From positions 1 through 64,000 of the forward strand of contig JAIQFT010000018.1 of assembly GCA_020073185.1 (NCBI GenBank): a stretch of 64,000 nucleotides of DNA. Direction: 5' to 3'. The notes beneath the pieces were generated by a model that was given only the letters and a program-made list of their open reading frames with translations, was not told the DNA's origin and did no database searches. How positions within the stretch are numbered: position 1 is the first letter of the stretch; every line of letters begins with the position of its first letter. Source of the DNA: Terriglobia bacterium. GTDB taxonomy: Bacteria > Acidobacteriota > Terriglobia > Terriglobales > Acidobacteriaceae. The position numbers and the translations under genes were made by a program. Positions 40,324-50,639 of this stretch are shown here, one piece after another.

Positions 40324-42999
40324 ATGAAAATATTCAAGCTGTTTGCGCTTTGTACACTGCTCGCGCTCCTGCTTGTTCCGGCGGCGGTTTTCGCCCAGGA
40401 ACAGGCGGCTCCCGAGCGCGGCGTCGTGGAGTTTGGCTTCCGCGGGGTTACGGGCGAGGTTTACGGTCGCACTTTCCCTGCATCAACGGCGTTACCCGGA
40501 TCAACCTTCAGTCCCGATGTGTTGAACTCCGGCCTTAACACTTATCAGGATCACAGAAGCGGCTTCTACATTCCGAAGTTCAACGCCTTACTGGACGGCA
40601 TTTTCGGCTCCAACAACTACCTCCGGATTCAGTCGGCCAGCAACGGCTTTGCCTTTGAGGGCGGAGGAAGTCTGACTCGAGATCAGAGCGTACTGGTTAC
40701 GTTTGGTCAATACGGACATTACAAGATGCAATTCCGCTTTGACGAAACGCCGCACATCTTCAGCGGCACCACGCGTACGCTGTTCAGCAGTAACGGCGCG
40801 GGCGGGTGGACGCTGCCTGCGGGCGTGCAATCCACCACGTATGCCTGCCTCAACGGAACACCAAACGCCGGCGGGATAACGGGATGCCCGATTACGAATC
40901 AAATGTTTGCGGGCTTTACCACGAGCGCCGCTAATAGCGCTATCAGAACCAACGGCACCATATCGAGCTTGGTGGCCGGCGGCCTGGTAGCAGGCGTGGA
41001 TGCGCAACCGTTTACCCAGCAGGAGAGCCGGAAAGCACTTACCGGTTCGATGAGCTGGAACATCACACCCGACGTGAACGTGAACGCCTTGTTCTCGCGG
41101 GAGCACCAACTCGGCACGCGGCCGATTGGCTTCGTGATGGGCAACGGCTCGACCGGCTATGCGGCCGAGGCGCCGGAGTCGATCGACTACTACACCAACA
41201 ATGTGAAGATCGCCACCGAGTTCGGCCGGAAGAACTGGGACGCATCGCTGGGATACCAGGGGTCGTTCTTCCAGAACGACACTCCCAGCATGGTGGTGGA
41301 GAACCCGTTCTCGACCGTGTACAACAACACGACGGTGGGACCCGCCACGGGACGGATGGACCTGTACCCGGACAATAAGTACCAGCAGTTTGTGGGCCAG
41401 GGTGCAGTCCAGATTGGCAAACACATCAGCTTGATGGCGAATGTCACCCCTGGGTGGATGTCGCAGAATGCGAATTTTCAGCCTCTGACGACCAACACTT
41501 ATGTGAACTTAACTCCAGATCCTGGTTACCCCGCTTTCCTGCCGGCGCAGAGTCTGAACGGCAAGGTGGACACGCTGGCCATGAACTACACCGCGGTATT
41601 GAAGGCAACGAAAGACCTGAAATTCGTAGCCAAGTACCAGCATTACAAGTACGACGACGGCACTCCGGAAATGCTGGTCAGGCCGGTCATAGCCGATACG
41701 GCATTCCTGACCAGCTTCCACGGTGCGACAGCCTGGTTTGACCCGCTGCATCCAGCGGAGAGCCAGCTCGCTGCCGCTACCAATTCACCAACGGTCGCGA
41801 ACTATAGATACTATGCCCCCTCCGAACACAGCTCGTTCACGACCAGGCTGTTCGATATCGGCGGTACATGGTTCTTTACCAAGAAGAACTCGGTGAAGTT
41901 CGGCTACCAGCGGGGCTGGACCGACCGCACCCAACGCGAGGTTGCCGAGAGCATCGAGGACTCGGTATACGCTGCCCTCGACATGCGCCTGCGCAAGGAT
42001 CTGACGTTCCGGGTTTCGGGGCGTCACCAGAACCGCGTGCCGCAGGAGTACGAGATCGACACAAGCAACTACTATTCCCGCATGTTGGATCAATCGTCAC
42101 GCGTTCGTAACCGCGGCGATGTGTCGCTGCAGTGGGATGCCACTCAGAAGCTGAGCCTCTCGGCCTTCTGGGGAACGTTGCAGGACAACTACAACCAGCG
42201 CGGCGGAGTCAACAGCCCGGTGCCGCTCGGCGACGCCACGTATAGCGCAGGGACCGGCGTTCCGACACCGATCTATGGACCGTATTACGCCTACGGGTTG
42301 CTGACCAACGTGGGGCGCAACTACGGCGTGGATGTCAATTACGCGCTCACTCCAAAGGTCGTGCTGTTCGCGGAGTATGCGCGTGAGAAGAACACCGGCA
42401 TCATGATCGAGGGCAGGGGACTCAACACCCCCGCAACCTGTACACCCACGGGGGCCGGCTTCGTTTATCCGAGTTCCTGCGACCCAATCAACGACCTGCT
42501 GACCGCTCCCAAGGATGTGGTCAACAGCTATTATGGCGGAGTGGATGTCACTGCCTCCAAGAAGCTCGACTTCAGCCTGTATTACAGCTTGTCGCTGGCG
42601 CAGAGCTTCAATTTTAGCGATGGCGTGAACTGCCAGATCGGCAACGGCTGGACCACAGGGACCTCCCGTTGCGACACGCAATTCACTAACTGGAGCCTGG
42701 ATCAGGCTGCCTATCCTGCCGTGAATTTCGGTTATCCGCAGAACGTCAACCGGATTCATGAGGTGGGCGTCGTTACCAGGTTCAAGCTGACGGATAGCCT
42801 AGTACCGAAGTTCCAGTACGTGTTCCGGCAGTTCGCCAACAACGATTGGCAGACCGGCGCTGTGAATCCTTACAGCTTTGCCGGGACTACCGCTGACTCG
42901 GGCGGCGCGACTGCGTTGCAGAAGATGCTGTTCCTGGGCGCGGATCAGCCGTCGTACCGGGCGCACGTCTTCACGGCTACGCTGGAGTACCACTTCTAG
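40324..42999 (+). CDS. MtrB/PioB-family outer-membrane beta-barrel
   Basis: The 891-residue precursor has a signal peptide (LFALCTLLALLLVPAAVFAQ) and then a long series of alternating polar/nonpolar strands, ending in the terminal aromatic (ATLEYHF) used by the BAM complex, so a very large porin. Strand wording (DRTQREVAESIEDSVYAALDMRLRKDLTFRVSGRHQNRVPQEYEID) matches MtrB/PioB proteins. It should sheathe the decaheme protein. The N-terminal CxxC seen in Shewanella MtrB is absent; cysteines occur only as loop pairs (TYACLN/GCPIT; ATCTPTG/SSCDP). It ends in a strong terminator. Confidence 0.9.
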   Translation: MKIFKLFALCTLLALLLVPAAVFAQEQAAPERGVVEFGFRGVTGEVYGRTFPASTALPGSTFSPDVLNSGLNTYQDHRSGFYIPKFNALLDGIFGSNNYLRIQSASNGFAFEGGGSLTRDQSVLVTFGQYGHYKMQFRFDETPHIFSGTTRTLFSSNGAGGWTLPAGVQSTTYACLNGTPNAGGITGCPITNQMFAGFTTSAANSAIRTNGTISSLVAGGLVAGVDAQPFTQQESRKALTGSMSWNITPDVNVNALFSREHQLGTRPIGFVMGNGSTGYAAEAPESIDYYTNNVKIATEFGRKNWDASLGYQGSFFQNDTPSMVVENPFSTVYNNTTVGPATGRMDLYPDNKYQQFVGQGAVQIGKHISLMANVTPGWMSQNANFQPLTTNTYVNLTPDPGYPAFLPAQSLNGKVDTLAMNYTAVLKATKDLKFVAKYQHYKYDDGTPEMLVRPVIADTAFLTSFHGATAWFDPLHPAESQLAAATNSPTVANYRYYAPSEHSSFTTRLFDIGGTWFFTKKNSVKFGYQRGWTDRTQREVAESIEDSVYAALDMRLRKDLTFRVSGRHQNRVPQEYEIDTSNYYSRMLDQSSRVRNRGDVSLQWDATQKLSLSAFWGTLQDNYNQRGGVNSPVPLGDATYSAGTGVPTPIYGPYYAYGLLTNVGRNYGVDVNYALTPKVVLFAEYAREKNTGIMIEGRGLNTPATCTPTGAGFVYPSSCDPINDLLTAPKDVVNSYYGGVDVTASKKLDFSLYYSLSLAQSFNFSDGVNCQIGNGWTTGTSRCDTQFTNWSLDQAAYPAVNFGYPQNVNRIHEVGVVTRFKLTDSLVPKFQYVFRQFANNDWQTGAVNPYSFAGTTADSGGATALQKMLFLGADQPSYRAHVFTATLEYHF

Positions 43000-43023
43000 T
43001 TCTGTAGTTTATGTAGTCTTAGG

Positions 43024-43056
43024 CGAGGGCGGCCCACCGGCCGCCCTCGGTTTTTT
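43024..43056 (+). terminator. Rho-independent terminator after the MtrB-like gene
   Basis: Perfect 11-bp stem CGAGGGCGGCC/GGCCGCCCTCG with CACC loop, followed by GTTTTTT. It ends the decaheme-barrel operon. Confidence 0.95.
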
Positions 43057-43171
43057 CCGCTGCCGCAGTTGGACGCAACGCCGCCATCCCGAAAATCGGC
43101 CGCGATAGGGGACGAATGGTCCGACCCACCGGTGATGCGGCTCACGGCGAAATGTGACGCACATGGCGGGG

Positions 43172-43185
43172 GTGATTCATGTCAC
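43172..43185. promoter_or_regulatory. GTGA-N6-TCAC box 1 upstream of the 19-heme gene
   Basis: GTGATTCATGTCAC, 131 bases before the start codon. It is one of a pair, centre to centre 22 bases apart. Confidence 0.7.
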
Positions 43186-43193
43186 GTTCAGGG

Positions 43194-43207
43194 GTGAGGT
43201 GTCTCAC
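43194..43207. promoter_or_regulatory. GTGA-N6-TCAC box 2 upstream of the 19-heme gene
   Basis: GTGAGGTGTCTCAC, 109 bases before the start codon. With box 1 it makes two sites on the same face of the helix (about two turns apart). Confidence 0.7.
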
Positions 43208-43315
43208 AGCCGCATGTTCGCCGATTTGAGAACGTAGTGTTGGCCCCGCCTGCCTGACCTGCGTCACCGGCGGCAGGTTGCCGGGGCCGAACCCGGGCGA
43301 GCGAGTAGGTGCTGG

Positions 43316-45340
43316 ATGAAGGTATCGCGACAAACCGGCGGCCGCAGGCGCACCTTGCCGGGGCTGTTGTTGTTGACCACGGTCTTACTCGCCGCCGGCG
43401 TGGCCGCGCGCGCGGCGGAAGACCCGAACGAAACCTGTTTTGCCTGCCACAGCGACAGGACGCTCACCACCAAGCGCGCTGGGCGTACCGTGTCGCTCTA
43501 CGTGGAAGCCAAGAGGTTCCAGGGTTCCATCCACGGCTCGCTGCCCTGCACCAGTTGCCACGCCGACCTGGAAGGCAAGGAGCTGCCGCACGAGACGCCG
43601 CTGAAGCGTGTGGACTGCGGTACCTGCCATGGCGAGGAGGCCAAGCAGCACGCCCGGTCGCTGCATGGACGGGCGGTGGCGCGCGGAGACGCGCTGGCGC
43701 CGCGCTGCGTCAACTGCCACGGAAACCACGACATCCTTTCGGTCAAAGACCCGCGCTCGCCAGTGTCGCCGTTGCAGGTGCCGTTTACCTGCGGCAAGTG
43801 CCATCGCGAGGGCACGCCGGTGCAGACGCAGCGCAAGATCGAGCAGCACAACATCATAGAGAATTATGCGGAGAGCATGCACGGCGAGGCCCTGCTGAAG
43901 AAGGGCCTGGTGGTGGCGGCGAACTGCGCGTCGTGCCACACGGCGCACAACATCCTGCCGCATACCGATCCCAACTCCTCGATTGCGCGCGCCAACATCG
44001 CCAAGACCTGCACCAAGTGCCACGCCCAGATCGAGGCGGTGCATCGCAAGACGATCAAGGGCGAGCTGTGGGAGAAAGAGGCGCACGTGCTGCCGGCGTG
44101 CGTCGATTGCCACCAGCCGCACAAGGTGCGCAAGGTCTTCTACACCCAGGGCATGGCCGACGCCGACTGCATGCGCTGCCACGGCAACGCGAATCTGAAG
44201 TCGCACGACGGCCGATCGCTGGCGGTGAATGCCGCCGAGGTGGCGTCATCGCGTCACGCCAAGGTGGCTTGCAGCCAGTGCCATTCCGAGGTCAACGCCT
44301 CGCGTGTGCGCCCCTGTGAAACCATCACGTCGGCGGTGGACTGCTCGAAATGCCACGAGCAGATCGGGCAGGACTACCAGCGCAGCCTGCACGGGCAGCT
44401 GTTCGCCAAGAAAGACCCCAATGCGCCCGTCTGCAAGGAATGCCACGGCACGCATAAGGTGCTGGGAAAGCATGATCCCCAGTCGGTGACCTTCGCCACC
44501 AACGTGCCCACGCTTTGCGCTCGTTGCCATCGCGAAGGCAAGAGGGCGGCGGTGCGCTACACCGGAGTGCAGCACGAGATCATCCCGCACTATCAGGAGA
44601 GCATCCACGGCAAGGGCCTGCTGAAGAGCGGGCTGACAGTGACGGCCACCTGCACCAGTTGCCACACCGCGCACCGCGAACTGCCGAAGTCGGACCCTGA
44701 GTCCACGGTCAATCCGAAAAACTTGCCCGCGACCTGCGGCCAGTGCCACCACGGCATCCAGGAGCAGTTCGTCAACAGCGTGCACTCGCGCACCGTAACC
44801 AGCACCAAGGAAGAGCTGCCGGTGTGCAGCGACTGCCACAGCGCGCACCAGATCCGGCGCGCCGACGAAGACGGCTTCAAACTCGACATTATGGCCAAGT
44901 GCGGCCGCTGCCACGCCGAGATCGCGAAAACCTACTTCGACACTTATCACGGCAAAGTGTCGCGGCTGGGCTACACCAAGACGGCCAAGTGCTACGACTG
45001 CCACGGTGCGCACGACATCCTCAAGGTCACCGACCCGCGCTCGCACCTGAGCCGCGCCAACGTAGTGGAGACCTGCCGCAAGTGCCACGCCGATGCGACG
45101 CGGCGCTTCGCCGGGTATCTGACGCACGCCACGCACCACGATCCGAAGAAGTACCCGTTCCTGTTCTGGACGTTCTGGGGCATGACGTCGCTGCTGGTCG
45201 GGACTTTCATCGCCGGGGGCGTGCACACGCTGTTGTGGCTGCCGCGCGCGTTCCAGATGCGGGCCGAACTGCGCGCCGAGGAGGCCAAGGAAGCGGCCGA
45301 ACTAAAAGGGCGAGAGGAGAAGCGCGATGGCGACCGTTAA
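43316..45340 (+). CDS. 19-heme cytochrome c with C-terminal membrane anchor
   Basis: The 674-residue precursor has a signal peptide (LLLLTTVLLAAGVAARA), 19 CxxCH motifs spread from about residue 41 to 595, and one C-terminal membrane helix (FLFWTFWGMTSLLVGTFIAGGVHTLLW) with a charged cytoplasmic tail. The motifs sit in repeated modules of the form SxHG...CxxCHxxHxI...DPxS...CxxCH, and two long stretches (about 85-240 and 335-510) are internal duplicates. It should be a periplasmic heme wire fixed to the inner membrane. It overlaps the b-type cytochrome gene by 14 bases. Confidence 0.92.
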   Translation: MKVSRQTGGRRRTLPGLLLLTTVLLAAGVAARAAEDPNETCFACHSDRTLTTKRAGRTVSLYVEAKRFQGSIHGSLPCTSCHADLEGKELPHETPLKRVDCGTCHGEEAKQHARSLHGRAVARGDALAPRCVNCHGNHDILSVKDPRSPVSPLQVPFTCGKCHREGTPVQTQRKIEQHNIIENYAESMHGEALLKKGLVVAANCASCHTAHNILPHTDPNSSIARANIAKTCTKCHAQIEAVHRKTIKGELWEKEAHVLPACVDCHQPHKVRKVFYTQGMADADCMRCHGNANLKSHDGRSLAVNAAEVASSRHAKVACSQCHSEVNASRVRPCETITSAVDCSKCHEQIGQDYQRSLHGQLFAKKDPNAPVCKECHGTHKVLGKHDPQSVTFATNVPTLCARCHREGKRAAVRYTGVQHEIIPHYQESIHGKGLLKSGLTVTATCTSCHTAHRELPKSDPESTVNPKNLPATCGQCHHGIQEQFVNSVHSRTVTSTKEELPVCSDCHSAHQIRRADEDGFKLDIMAKCGRCHAEIAKTYFDTYHGKVSRLGYTKTAKCYDCHGAHDILKVTDPRSHLSRANVVETCRKCHADATRRFAGYLTHATHHDPKKYPFLFWTFWGMTSLLVGTFIAGGVHTLLWLPRAFQMRAELRAEEAKEAAELKGREEKRDGDR

Positions 45341-46280
45341 AGAGGAAATGGAAACCGTCGTGGCGCAACCCAACCCCGCGGTTGCTATCCCCGCCGCGGC
45401 GCACGAGACGGCGGTAATTGCGAGCGACGAGTGGGGGCCGGAAGCGCCGCCCGACCACCGCGAGTTCGTGCGCTTCACCCGCCTGCACCGCGCCCTGCAC
45501 GCCTGCATGATCGTCAGTTTCATTACGCTGGCACTGACCGGCCTGTCGCTGAAGTTCTCCTTCACCGGGTGGGCGCGGTTCCTGTCGCGCATGCTGGGCG
45601 GGTTCCAGGCCGCCGGCTTCATCCATCGGACCGCCGCGGTGATCATGTTCGCCACCTTCATCGCTCACATCGTGGACCTGTTCAAGCTCAAGAAGCGCGA
45701 GTACGGATCGTGGAAGGCGCTGCTGCTGGGGCCCAATTCCATGATCCCCATGAAGCCCGACTTGCTGGAATTCATCGCCACCATGAAGTGGTTCGTCGGA
45801 CTGGGCCCGCGGCCGCAGTACGGGCGCTGGACGTACTGGGAAAAATTCGATTACTTCGCCGTGTTCTGGGGCGTGTTTATCATCGGCTCCACCGGCCTGA
45901 CGCTGTGGTTCCCGGTATTCTTCACGCGCTTTATTCCCGGCTCGTTCATTAACGTCGCCACCATCATTCACAGCGACGAGGCGCTGCTCGCCACCGGCTT
46001 CATCTTCACCGTCCACTTCTTCAACACGCACCTGCGGCCGGAAAAATTTCCCATGGACACCACCGTCTTCACCGGCCACATGAAGCTGGCGGAGTTGAAG
46101 CGCGACAAGCCGCGCGAGTACGAGGCGCTGCTGGCGAGCGGGCGCATGGAGCGGCACCTGGCCGAACCGCATCCGGCGATCGTGGTGAAGACCATCCGCG
46201 TGTTCGCGTGGATGGCGTTGTCCATCGGGTTCAGCATCATTGTGTGGATCATCTACGCGATGCTGTTCGCGTACCGGTAG
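45327..46280 (+). CDS. b-type cytochrome (b561/formate dehydrogenase-gamma-like) membrane subunit
   Basis: The 317-residue protein has an extra soluble N-terminus and four to five helices with histidines for two b hemes (FTRLHRALHACMIVSFITLALTGLSLKF; AGFIHRTAAVIMFATFIAHIVDLF; VATIIHSDEALLATGFIFTVHFFNTH). It should oxidise quinol and pass electrons to the multiheme partner encoded just before it, from which it is read by a 14-base overlap. Sequence and topology match the C-terminal half of the fused protein at 46311. The motif STGLTLWFP is the usual helix-four heme face. Confidence 0.88.
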   Translation: MATVKEEMETVVAQPNPAVAIPAAAHETAVIASDEWGPEAPPDHREFVRFTRLHRALHACMIVSFITLALTGLSLKFSFTGWARFLSRMLGGFQAAGFIHRTAAVIMFATFIAHIVDLFKLKKREYGSWKALLLGPNSMIPMKPDLLEFIATMKWFVGLGPRPQYGRWTYWEKFDYFAVFWGVFIIGSTGLTLWFPVFFTRFIPGSFINVATIIHSDEALLATGFIFTVHFFNTHLRPEKFPMDTTVFTGHMKLAELKRDKPREYEALLASGRMERHLAEPHPAIVVKTIRVFAWMALSIGFSIIVWIIYAMLFAYR

Positions 46281-46310
46281 GCGCCGGCGCGCAGAGAGAA
46301 GGGTCCTGGC

Positions 46311-48335
46311 ATGCTGAAACGCAACGGAGCACGCACTGCGGTCGCGCTGGCTTTCCTATTCCTGATATTCTCCGGCGCGTCGTCCTGGGCCGCCAAACAA
46401 CCGAAGCAGCCCAAGATAACCGACGCCGAATGCATCGCCTGTCATGCCGACGCGGGCCTGACCAAGGAAGTGAACGGCAAACCGGTATCGCTCGCGGTCG
46501 ACCAGGAAAAGTTCAAGGGCTCGGTGCACGGCATGTTCGGCTGCACCGATTGCCATACCGACATCAAGTCGGCGCCGCATGAAACCCCGCCGGCGACACC
46601 GAAGTGCGCCACCTGCCACGCGGAGGAGAATGCCGCCTACAACCGCGGCTTCCACGCGCAGGCGGTCAAGCACGGCGACAAGCTGGCAGCCACCTGCCAG
46701 GACTGCCATGGCAGGGTGCACGAGATCCTGCCCATTACCGATCCCAAGTCCAAGGTGCATCGCTCCAACATTCCGGCCACCTGCGGCACCTGCCACGGGC
46801 AGAAATTCGTGATGGAGGCCAGCGGGCACAGTGCGCAGCCGTTCATCAATTACGAAGAGAGTGTGCACGGCAAATCCGTCGCCAAGGAAGGCGACAAGAG
46901 CAAGGCCGCGGTCTGCACTGACTGCCACGGCGCGCACGACATTTTGAACGGCGCCGATCCGAAATCTTCCATCGCGAAAGCCAACGTTCCCTTTACGTGC
47001 GGCAAGTGCCACACCGAAGTGGAACAGAAGTACATTGCCAGCATCCACGGCCAAGCCGTCACTAAGGGTAACTGGCAGGCCCCGGTGTGCACCGACTGCC
47101 ACGGCATCCACACCATCAAGGCGCCCAGCAACCCCTCGTCTTCGGTTAGCGCGCTGAACATCTCCCGGTACACCTGCGGGCGCTGCCATGAGAACGTGCG
47201 CTTGGCGAGCGAGTTCGGTATGCCCGCGGGACGCGAAAGCACGTATTTGGCGAGCTATCACGGCCTGGCCTCGGAGAGCGGGTCCACGGTGGTGGCCAAT
47301 TGCGCCAGTTGCCATGGCGCGCACGATATCCTGCCCTCGTCCGATCCCAGGTCGAAGGTCAACCACGCCAATCTGAAGGCCACCTGCGGCCAGTGCCATC
47401 GCGGTATCAGCGACAAGTTTCTGCAGGGCAAGGTGCACGTCAATGCGCCGCTCTCCGCCGATATCGGCAGCGTGGTGGTGCGCTGGATCCGGCGCATGTA
47501 TCTGACGTTGATTCTGGTGACGATCGGGGCCATGCTGTTGCACAACCTGATCATCTGGCGCCGCAAGGCGCTGCTGCGCCGCGACGCGCACCGCCGCATC
47601 GTGCGCCGCATGGACACTAACCAGCGCATCCAGCACCTGACGCTGCTGATCAGTTTCTTCGTCCTGGTGATCACCGGGTTTGCCCTGAAGTTCCCGGACT
47701 CGTGGTTTGCCGAGTTGCTGAACCTGAACGAGACCTTGCGCAGCATCCTGCACCGCACCGCCGGCGGCGTGCTGATCGCTGCCGGCTTGTACCACGTCGG
47801 CTATCTCCTCATCAGCGCCGAAGGGCGGCGGCTGATGCTGGCCATGTTGCCTGAGCCCAAGGACGTGGTGGACGCGCTCGACAACATGCGTCACTACCTC
47901 GGGTTGAATGTGTCCAAGCCGCAATTCAAGCGCTTCAACTACGCCGAGAAGGCGGAATACTGGGCGCTGGTCTGGGGAACGATCGTGATGGCTGGCACCG
48001 GCTTGGCCCTGTGGTTCAAGGTGCAGGTTGGGCACACGCTGCCGCGCTGGTGGCTCGACGTCGCTACCGCCATCCACTTCTACGAGGCGGTGCTGGCGAC
48101 GCTGGCGATCATCGTGTGGCACTTCTACCAGGTGTTTTTCGACCCCGACGTGTACCCGATGAACTGGGCCTGGTACGACGGAAAAGTCTCCGTCGAGCAT
48201 TACCAGGACGAGCACGGCCTGGACATCGAAACGGTGCGCCGCGCGGTGGACGTAGCTGCGGCGGAAAGTGGCGAGCCGGAACCAGTGCCGCCGGCGTCGG
48301 AGGAAGAGAAACAGCCGGTTGGTCCGCGGCATTAA
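46311..48335 (+). CDS. 11-heme cytochrome c fused to a b-type cytochrome
   Basis: The 674-residue protein carries a signal peptide, 11 CxxCH sites (about residues 41-365; CIACH to CGQCH) in SxHG/CxxCHGxHxI modules, and then a membrane domain with diheme b-type helices (QRIQHLTLLISFFVLVITGFALKF; RSILHRTAGGVLIAAGLYHVGYLL; VATAIHFYEAVLATLAIIVWHFYQ). It is therefore a one-chain version of the two preceding genes, to which both halves are clearly related. It should take electrons from quinol (or give them) and route them to periplasmic acceptors. About 30 bases follow the previous stop. Confidence 0.93.
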   Translation: MLKRNGARTAVALAFLFLIFSGASSWAAKQPKQPKITDAECIACHADAGLTKEVNGKPVSLAVDQEKFKGSVHGMFGCTDCHTDIKSAPHETPPATPKCATCHAEENAAYNRGFHAQAVKHGDKLAATCQDCHGRVHEILPITDPKSKVHRSNIPATCGTCHGQKFVMEASGHSAQPFINYEESVHGKSVAKEGDKSKAAVCTDCHGAHDILNGADPKSSIAKANVPFTCGKCHTEVEQKYIASIHGQAVTKGNWQAPVCTDCHGIHTIKAPSNPSSSVSALNISRYTCGRCHENVRLASEFGMPAGRESTYLASYHGLASESGSTVVANCASCHGAHDILPSSDPRSKVNHANLKATCGQCHRGISDKFLQGKVHVNAPLSADIGSVVVRWIRRMYLTLILVTIGAMLLHNLIIWRRKALLRRDAHRRIVRRMDTNQRIQHLTLLISFFVLVITGFALKFPDSWFAELLNLNETLRSILHRTAGGVLIAAGLYHVGYLLISAEGRRLMLAMLPEPKDVVDALDNMRHYLGLNVSKPQFKRFNYAEKAEYWALVWGTIVMAGTGLALWFKVQVGHTLPRWWLDVATAIHFYEAVLATLAIIVWHFYQVFFDPDVYPMNWAWYDGKVSVEHYQDEHGLDIETVRRAVDVAAAESGEPEPVPPASEEEKQPVGPRH

Positions 48336-48356
48336 CCAGCGGCGGGCAAGGTTGAT

Positions 48357-48403
48357 GGCCCGTGGCGTGAATCACTGGTGATTGTGATCTGCGCCCACGG
48401 GCC
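48357..48403. repeat. 9-bp stem enclosing ATCAC/GTGAT words
   Basis: GGCCCGTGG (48357-48365) pairs with CCACGGGCC (48395-48403). The 29-base loop carries GTGAATCACTGGTGATTGTGATC, itself partly palindromic (ATCAC-TG-GTGAT). No T-run follows; it may be a regulatory site for the NapC-like gene. Confidence 0.5.
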
Positions 48404-48513
48404 GAGGTTTGTCAGGAGTTTATCTTTGGCGTAAGCTGCCCGGTTGCCGTTTCTCCCAGCGCGGCCACTGGCGCCTGATCGCCGCGCGCAGCAAGAACCT
48501 GGAGGAGTTTTGG

Positions 48514-50058
<1,545 letters not shown>

Positions 50059-50103
50059 GAACAGTAAGCTGTAGCGGACACGAGATTGCAGTTAAGCGGC
50101 GCT

Positions 50104-50140
50104 CCGTAACTTGTGATAGGGCGATTTAGCGACAGTTACG
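50104..50140. repeat. Left hairpin end of a small cassette
   Basis: CGTAACTTGTGATAGGGC ... GACAGTTACG: its ends CGTAACT/AGTTACG pair with each other, and the whole matches the reverse complement of 50499-50535 (13, 5 and 8 identical bases in blocks). It starts 46 bases after the 7-heme gene. Confidence 0.7.
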
Positions 50141-50148
50141 CCATACAT

Positions 50149-50454
50149 CTACAGATCCAGCCGTATTGGCCCGTCCTGCGGCGCAAGAGCAAGTTCTGCC
50201 GGAACCAACCGAAACGAAAGAACAGCTAAGCCGAAGTAGACCACGGCGAAAAGAACCAACCATCTGAAGTGCCCACTGAGGGTGAGATTCTCCACGGGAT
50301 ACCACCGATATGTAATCAGCAGGTCAACTAAACCACAACTGATGCCTCGTGGCCATCGCCACTTGCCATAGAAATAGACCTTGGCTCCGCAGTGACGGCA
50401 TCTCCGGGGCAAGTCCCTTGGCCGAACCTTAGCTTTGCACTGTGGACATCGCAT
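50149..50454 (-). CDS. Zinc-ribbon membrane mini-protein inside an inverted-repeat cassette
   Basis: The 101-residue protein begins MRCPQCKAKVRPRDLPRRCRHCGAKVYFYGKW, a two-CxxC zinc ribbon, followed by two membrane helices (CGLVDLLITYRWYP region; WLVLFAVVYFGLAVLSFRLV). It is on the opposite strand to its neighbours and bounded by the 37-base inverted repeats at 50104 and 50499, with lower GC content than the genes around it. It is likely a newly inserted passenger. Function unknown. ATG at 50454 is preferred to 50490. Confidence 0.62.
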   Translation of the reverse strand: MRCPQCKAKVRPRDLPRRCRHCGAKVYFYGKWRWPRGISCGLVDLLITYRWYPVENLTLSGHFRWLVLFAVVYFGLAVLSFRLVPAELALAPQDGPIRLDL

Positions 50455-50498
50455 TTCGGCTGATATTCGCACAGCCCGAGAAAAAACCAAAGAAGCTG

Positions 50499-50535
50499 CC
50501 GTAACTGGCGGTAACAGCCCTGATCACAAGTTACG
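50499..50535. repeat. Right hairpin end of the cassette
   Basis: CCGTAACTGGCGG ... CTGATCACAAGTTACG is the mate of 50104-50140 in inverted orientation. Confidence 0.7.
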
Positions 50536-50550
50536 CGCGAAGCGTGCTGG

Positions 50551-50564
50551 GTGACCCTTCTCAC
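50551..50564. promoter_or_regulatory. GTGA-N6-TCAC box 1 upstream of radical SAM gene
   Basis: GTGACCCTTCTCAC, 76 bases before the start codon; it forms a pair with the next box, 22 bases centre to centre. Confidence 0.75.
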
Positions 50565-50572
50565 ACCAGGTT

Positions 50573-50586
50573 GTGACGACTGTCAC
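50573..50586. promoter_or_regulatory. GTGA-N6-TCAC box 2 upstream of radical SAM gene
   Basis: GTGACGACTGTCAC, 54 bases before the start codon. The 22-base spacing repeats that seen upstream of the 19-heme gene. Confidence 0.75.
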
Positions 50587-50639
50587 GGCCTCATGTTCTC
50601 CTCCGGGTCTAGCCTTGAACCAAGTAGAGGAGAATGAGG

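Noticed and set aside
46356-48332. 658-codon frame on the minus strand opposite the 11-heme/cyt b gene
   Set aside because: Same cause: repeated CxxCH codons give a stop-free antisense frame with no protein-like features.
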